From NCBI RefSeq assembly GCF_001625215.2, contig NC_030386.2:25266545-25330544 (forward strand): a stretch of DNA of 64,000 nt, given 5' to 3'. The translations under genes and the position numbers were made by a program. The notes below the pieces were generated by a model, which did not search any database, was not told the DNA's origin, and worked only from the letters and a program-made list of their open reading frames with translations. The stretch comes from Daucus carota subsp. sativus. Lineage: Eukaryota; Streptophyta; Magnoliopsida; Apiales; Apiaceae. How positions within the stretch are numbered: position 1 is the stretch's first letter; every line of letters begins with the position of its first letter. Below are positions 60,304 to 64,000 of the stretch, piece after piece.

Positions 60304-61617
60304 TAACATATTATTATAAAAAAGAAGAAGATGACATATAATTATGATTTTGGGATTGAAGACCGGTCATTGATTTGCAATATTGAAGATCTATTATATA
60401 TATATAATATTCTCTCTGTTATTTTTTATATGTCATTTTGGTTTTGAATAAGTTAAATTGATCAAATTTATTTTTAAACTCCACAAATTATATATATTAA
60501 AATAGATCAAATATACTTTTTAATAATATAATTTTTATTAATTTTTTCAATTATATTTAAATTAAAATATAGTGTTATGAGTTAAAAATTAAAATGGAGA
60601 TATAAAAAGGAGATGGACACAACACGAGGGTTTGGTGAGCCATTTTAGTTCCAGTTCAGCTCCACATCATTGCGACATTGCCCAGGTAAAGCCATGTAAC
60701 TTGTAAGATGGTTTATACATATATATACATTTTCATGACTTTCTATCTCTCCCTCGCTCTAACTCCTCCGCTTGGGCTAAATATTGTCACTCTACATTAT
60801 CTATTCCAGGTTTGCTGGCTTAACCTATCACTGATCTAATATAACTCTCTCGAACAAATAGACTTGTCAAGCATCGAGTTCAATTCAGAAAGGAGACAAC
60901 GAGGCTGCTGTTGATGCCTTCCACATGAGCCAATCTACCATGCAGACAAACTATCGGGTATACCAAGTGTTTAATGTCGCTATGTGTTTGACTGATGTTC
61001 TAAATGAACTAATTTGTTCTGATAGATTGAATTTACGTGTGTACTGGATTGTGGTTCAATTAATTTAGTTACGACAAGGTTATTGTGGTCTCTGCTTGTG
61101 ATCAAAATTAGAAAAGATCACAGATGATGGCATATGATTTCTTAACCTAAATGCTTTGGAGTGCATTTTGTTTTTGTTTTAATCCAGACAACTCTCTGCT
61201 CTTTCACCAGACAACTCTCTGCTCTTTCACAATCCTTCCTGACAACCAACAAATGATTTCCTCGTTATGATTCCCTTGTTTCTTTGTTGTGATTAGTTGC
61301 GGTGCATTATTTTCTTCAATATGTGTTATTACCCTTTACAGAAGACTCTGTGATTGGATATTTTAGATATTTTGATATCATCTACGGCTTTAACATCCTT
61401 GAACCTCCAGTTGAAGGCTAAGAGAGCTGTAACAACTATGCTCACTATATCAGAAGAAACCACTGCTTCTAAAGATCTGAGCCTCATTAAGGAAGAAGTT
61501 ATTGAAAAGGAGCAGGCTGAACTTGTTCCCTTGCTGACTGGGGGTCAATTGAAGCCATATTAGATAAAAGGCTTAAGTGGATGATATGTTATGTACTTCT
61601 CCTGTTATTTTCTTTAG
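60304..61617. other. Spacer or decayed gene remains
   Basis: No recognised domain. A 69-codon open frame at 61354-61563, rich in Glu/Lys, ends before the SCAB-like exon at 61618 and does not resemble SCAB N-terminal sequence as I know it. It could be an unrelated exon or chance. Confidence 0.35.
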
Positions 61618-62456
61618 GTGCCACTAAAGTTGTTTACGCTCCAGATCCATTTGATGTTGGTAGAACTTTGCAAGATGATATTACGAAGGACGCCCTCATA
61701 CTAACATTGACAACTACTGGTCCTATTGATACAGGTTGGTTTGCTTTCGCATCATCCTGGATTTCAGAAAGATCCTACTCCAACTGCTTATGATTATGTC
61801 ATTGAGACGGTTGAGTACAATATGTTAAAATTCTTTTGTATGATACAAACCAGTAGTGGAGTATATGTAGTTATTTTCAGTTGTTATAGTGGCTTCGATT
61901 GTAATCTTTTTGTACTATACTCCTGATCTTTAATTGTACATGCACTTTAACAGCTGCAGGACTTGGAAACTATGTGGAAGCGTTGGTGCTTAGGCATGAC
62001 ACCGAATTTAATGTAAGCTACACTGAACACAGTAAGATTGGGGACTTTTTCGTCAAAACGTGTTAAAAGTATTATTAATTTTGATGGTGTGTGCTATATT
62101 GAGCATCTATTTGACTCATTTAGATTATCTAGGAAGTGTAGCTGTCATATCTCCATTTCAGGTGTTTCTATTTCCTGGTAAATAAATATAGAACTGTACT
62201 TATGCAGAAAGTCCGATAGAGGCCAAGTCTAATTATAATAACCATATGATTATTCTTCTCCATTGAAGAGTCTTCCTGGATACAAGGTTCTATTAAATAT
62301 TAAGTGTAATAACAAACTATTTATTGGCCACAAAAGATCCCCTTGCTTGTGAATATTAATGCCTTTCAGGTAGTTATTGTCCAGATGAATGGAGCAGAGC
62401 ATCCATCAGAGTCAATTCATGTACTATCAGGAAGGAGAGTATGCCCCGGTCAATAG
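61618..62456 (+). pseudogene. Fragment of a stomatal closure-related actin-binding protein (SCAB) gene
   Basis: Three consecutive exons keep frame and phase: 61618-61734 (GATKVVYAPDPFDVGRTL...), 61954-62012 (AAGLGNYVEALVLRHDTEFN) and 62370-62456 (VVIVQMNGAEHPSESIHVLS, then a stop). They match the end of the immunoglobulin-like and the start of the pleckstrin-homology-like region of SCAB proteins, which bind and stabilise actin filaments in guard cells. The N-terminal actin-binding and coiled-coil parts are not found in the 1.3 kb upstream, and the PH region is cut after SIHVLS. A possible terminal remnant, FTMAGPLSRY, lies at about 62980-63020. So it is a partial, non-functional copy, unless the full gene has very long introns. 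Confidence 0.65.
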
Positions 62457-63357
62457 GCCCCAAATTTTCCATTCTAATTACTTCTTATGAAGTTACAATG
62501 AATGATGCAGAAAAGTATTTGATACATTATAGTTGGAGATATATTGTGGTGGACGAGGTAAATTTATCTCTTTATTTTGTCCTCATATTTATCTTTTTCT
62601 TTTATGATTATTTTATGTAAATGTAACCTCACATTTTTATTGCTAGGACACATGCTCAAAAATTCTAAATGCAAACATTGAGAAAATCAAAACTTTTGAC
62701 TACTGAAAATAAGCTGCTGTCAACTGGGTGTCAACTGGGACACCTCTGCAGCACAACTTGGCAGTTGGCACACTTTTGGTCATTGTTGAACTTTATTAGG
62801 TAATCCCATATTTATGAAATATCATTTTTCTGTTACAAATGTGTTCTTGAGTTAGATATACTGGATGAGGATGGTTTAGTAACCGCAAAATATGTAGTTT
62901 TTTTTAACATCTATATATAGAATCTTGTGGGAAGTTCTACATTTCTTTTACCTTTTCGTTCAGAACAAGGACATTGAAGCTTTTACCATGGCAGGGCCTT
63001 TGAGTAGATATCACAATTACTAGTGAGTATTAACAAGTTGTTCCATAAATCTCTACTACCCCTGGCCTGGGGAAGGATATTACTAAAAAGCCAAAATGGG
63101 GATGTGAGAATCACACTGATGTTTTTCTTTGTTAATTAGTTCTCTTTACCTCATGCATGAGTATATCATAGCCTGTGCTCGAGTTGTATTATGTACTTTG
63201 TTATCGTTATAACTTGGAATAAATGGTAGATGTAAATTGATTTTTCCCTCACGAAACGACAATGCAAAATATGTTCTTTAATCCTTCGGGAAATGCAACC
63301 ATAAAGTTGGGTAGGAAGAACTGAAGGAGAACGAGTCACAAGTACAGTTGCATTAAT

Positions 63358-63360
<3 letters not shown>
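62457..63360. other. Spacer after the SCAB fragment
   Basis: It contains the possible last SCAB remnant near 62962-63021 (splice-like CAG, then 19 codons and a stop). Otherwise no gene or bounded element seen. Confidence 0.35.

Positions 63361-63362
<2 letters not shown>

Positions 63363-63402
<40 letters not shown>
63363..63402. repeat. (TA)n microsatellite, left
   Basis: About 40 bp of pure TA directly left of the MITE at 63403. Confidence 0.95.
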
Positions 63403-63405
<3 letters not shown>

Positions 63406-63837
63406 CCATTGCTCAAATCAGAACACTCTTAAAAAAAGAACACCACAGAACACTTTAGAATCAAATGTAGAATCTCATCAAAAACTTGGATTAAATTCAA
63501 ATTTTAAGGTGATTAATGTTTTATTATGAATAAAAACAGTATCCACTATGTTTAACAATAAATATAAATTAAAAATAACATGATTCTATGTAAAATAATC
63601 GTGCAAAAGATATATCTATATGATTCTATTCTGGATTCTGTTTTTGATTCTATTCTGGATTCTATAATATTTCATAGTAATAATTTGGATGAGTTTGGGT
63701 GTTAGATTTCATATATTAAGTTTAATTGGTGTTTAACCATGTAATTATAATCTTAACAAATCATTTTTTATAAAAAATGATGCGTTATGATAGTGTTCTG
63801 TGTTGTTCTTTTTTTAAAGTGTTCTGTGTGGAGTGCA

Positions 63838-63842
<5 letters not shown>
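63403..63842. mobile_element. MITE inserted in a TA microsatellite
   Basis: About 440 bp with imperfect inverted ends of some 50 bp. The left end is AGGCCATTGCTCAAATCAGA and the right end, inverted, is AGGGTTGCACTCCACACAGA; both run on into AACACT.TTAAAAAAAGAACA. TA repeats abut both ends. The arrangement resembles plant MITEs of Micron type that target (TA)n tracts. No ORF. Confidence 0.7.

Positions 63843-63880
<38 letters not shown>
63843..63880. repeat. (TA)n microsatellite, right
   Basis: About 38 bp of pure TA separating two related MITEs. Confidence 0.95.
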
Positions 63881-63885
<5 letters not shown>

Positions 63886-64000
63886 TGCACTCCAGAAAGA
63901 ACACTTTAAAAAAAGAACAACAAAGAACACTATCATAACACTTTTTCTTTCGTAAAAAATGATTTGTTATGATTATATTTACATAGTTAAGCACTAGCTA
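63881..64000. mobile_element. Second TA-targeting MITE, cut by window end
   Basis: It starts AGGGTTGCACTCCAGAAAGA and runs through AAAGAACAACAAAGAACACT, the same terminal sequence as the right end of the neighbouring element but in the opposite orientation. The other end is outside the window. Confidence 0.6.

Noticed and set aside
61354..61563. N-terminal exon of the SCAB-like gene
   Set aside because: No resemblance to SCAB head sequence as known to me, and its stop precedes the first SCAB exon without a clear donor site.

Overview
This is nuclear DNA from a flowering plant, most likely a eudicot. It is AT-rich, the genes are split by GT/AG introns, and the families are plant-specific (BAHD acyltransferase, HVA22, DUF4408/DUF761, GH17-X8, isoprenylated HMA protein). 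The spacers are full of Stowaway, Harbinger, hAT, Mutator and Helitron remnants. An Apiaceae-like asterid would fit the impression, but the sequence alone does not prove a family.

Layout. A hAT element (0.4-1.0 kb) precedes a two-exon BAHD acyltransferase (1.5-3.0 kb, minus). A DEK chromatin protein with 11 coding exons fills 4.95-11.85 kb (minus); its introns hold a hAT element, a Stowaway MITE, microsatellites and a G30 run. From 12 to 15.3 kb there are Helitron-like and other decayed repeats. A cytosolic M3 oligopeptidase (15.4-23.4 kb, plus) keeps 17 recognisable exon segments but has at least three disabling lesions, so I call it a pseudogene. From 23.4 to 28.8 kb lie a Helitron candidate, a Harbinger MITE, a duplicated promoter-like block before a small unknown ORF, and a 162-bp tandem duplication. 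RMI1 (28.9-33.1 kb, plus, 8 exons) follows, then a 2.1-kb Mutator-type element with a perfect 9-bp target duplication. Two tandem DUF4408/DUF761 genes (37.0-37.7 and 40.7-41.4 kb, minus) sit in a segmental duplication. HVA22 (46.3-47.9 kb, minus), TE-rich spacer with a Helitron and two adjacent Stowaway MITEs (48-53.4 kb), a GH17 beta-1,3-glucanase (54.0-55.9 kb, minus) and a two-HMA-domain HIPP (57.3-59.2 kb, minus) come next. The right end holds a decayed SCAB actin-binding protein fragment and MITEs set between TA microsatellites.

The genes do not form a pathway or operon. DEK and RMI1 act in the nucleus (chromatin; recombination-intermediate dissolution), the BAHD enzyme probably in suberin or wax phenolics, GH17-X8 at the wall or plasmodesmata, HVA22 in the ER, and HIPP at membranes in metal binding. 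I found no convincing new molecular system. The points most worth following up are the two tandem-repeat expansions in the RMI1 linker, the loss of a zinc-ligand exon in the oligopeptidase, a possible 6-nt first coding exon in HIPP, and the datable duplications and insertions. Exon borders were read by eye from splice consensus, reading frame and family resemblance; they are not backed by transcripts.
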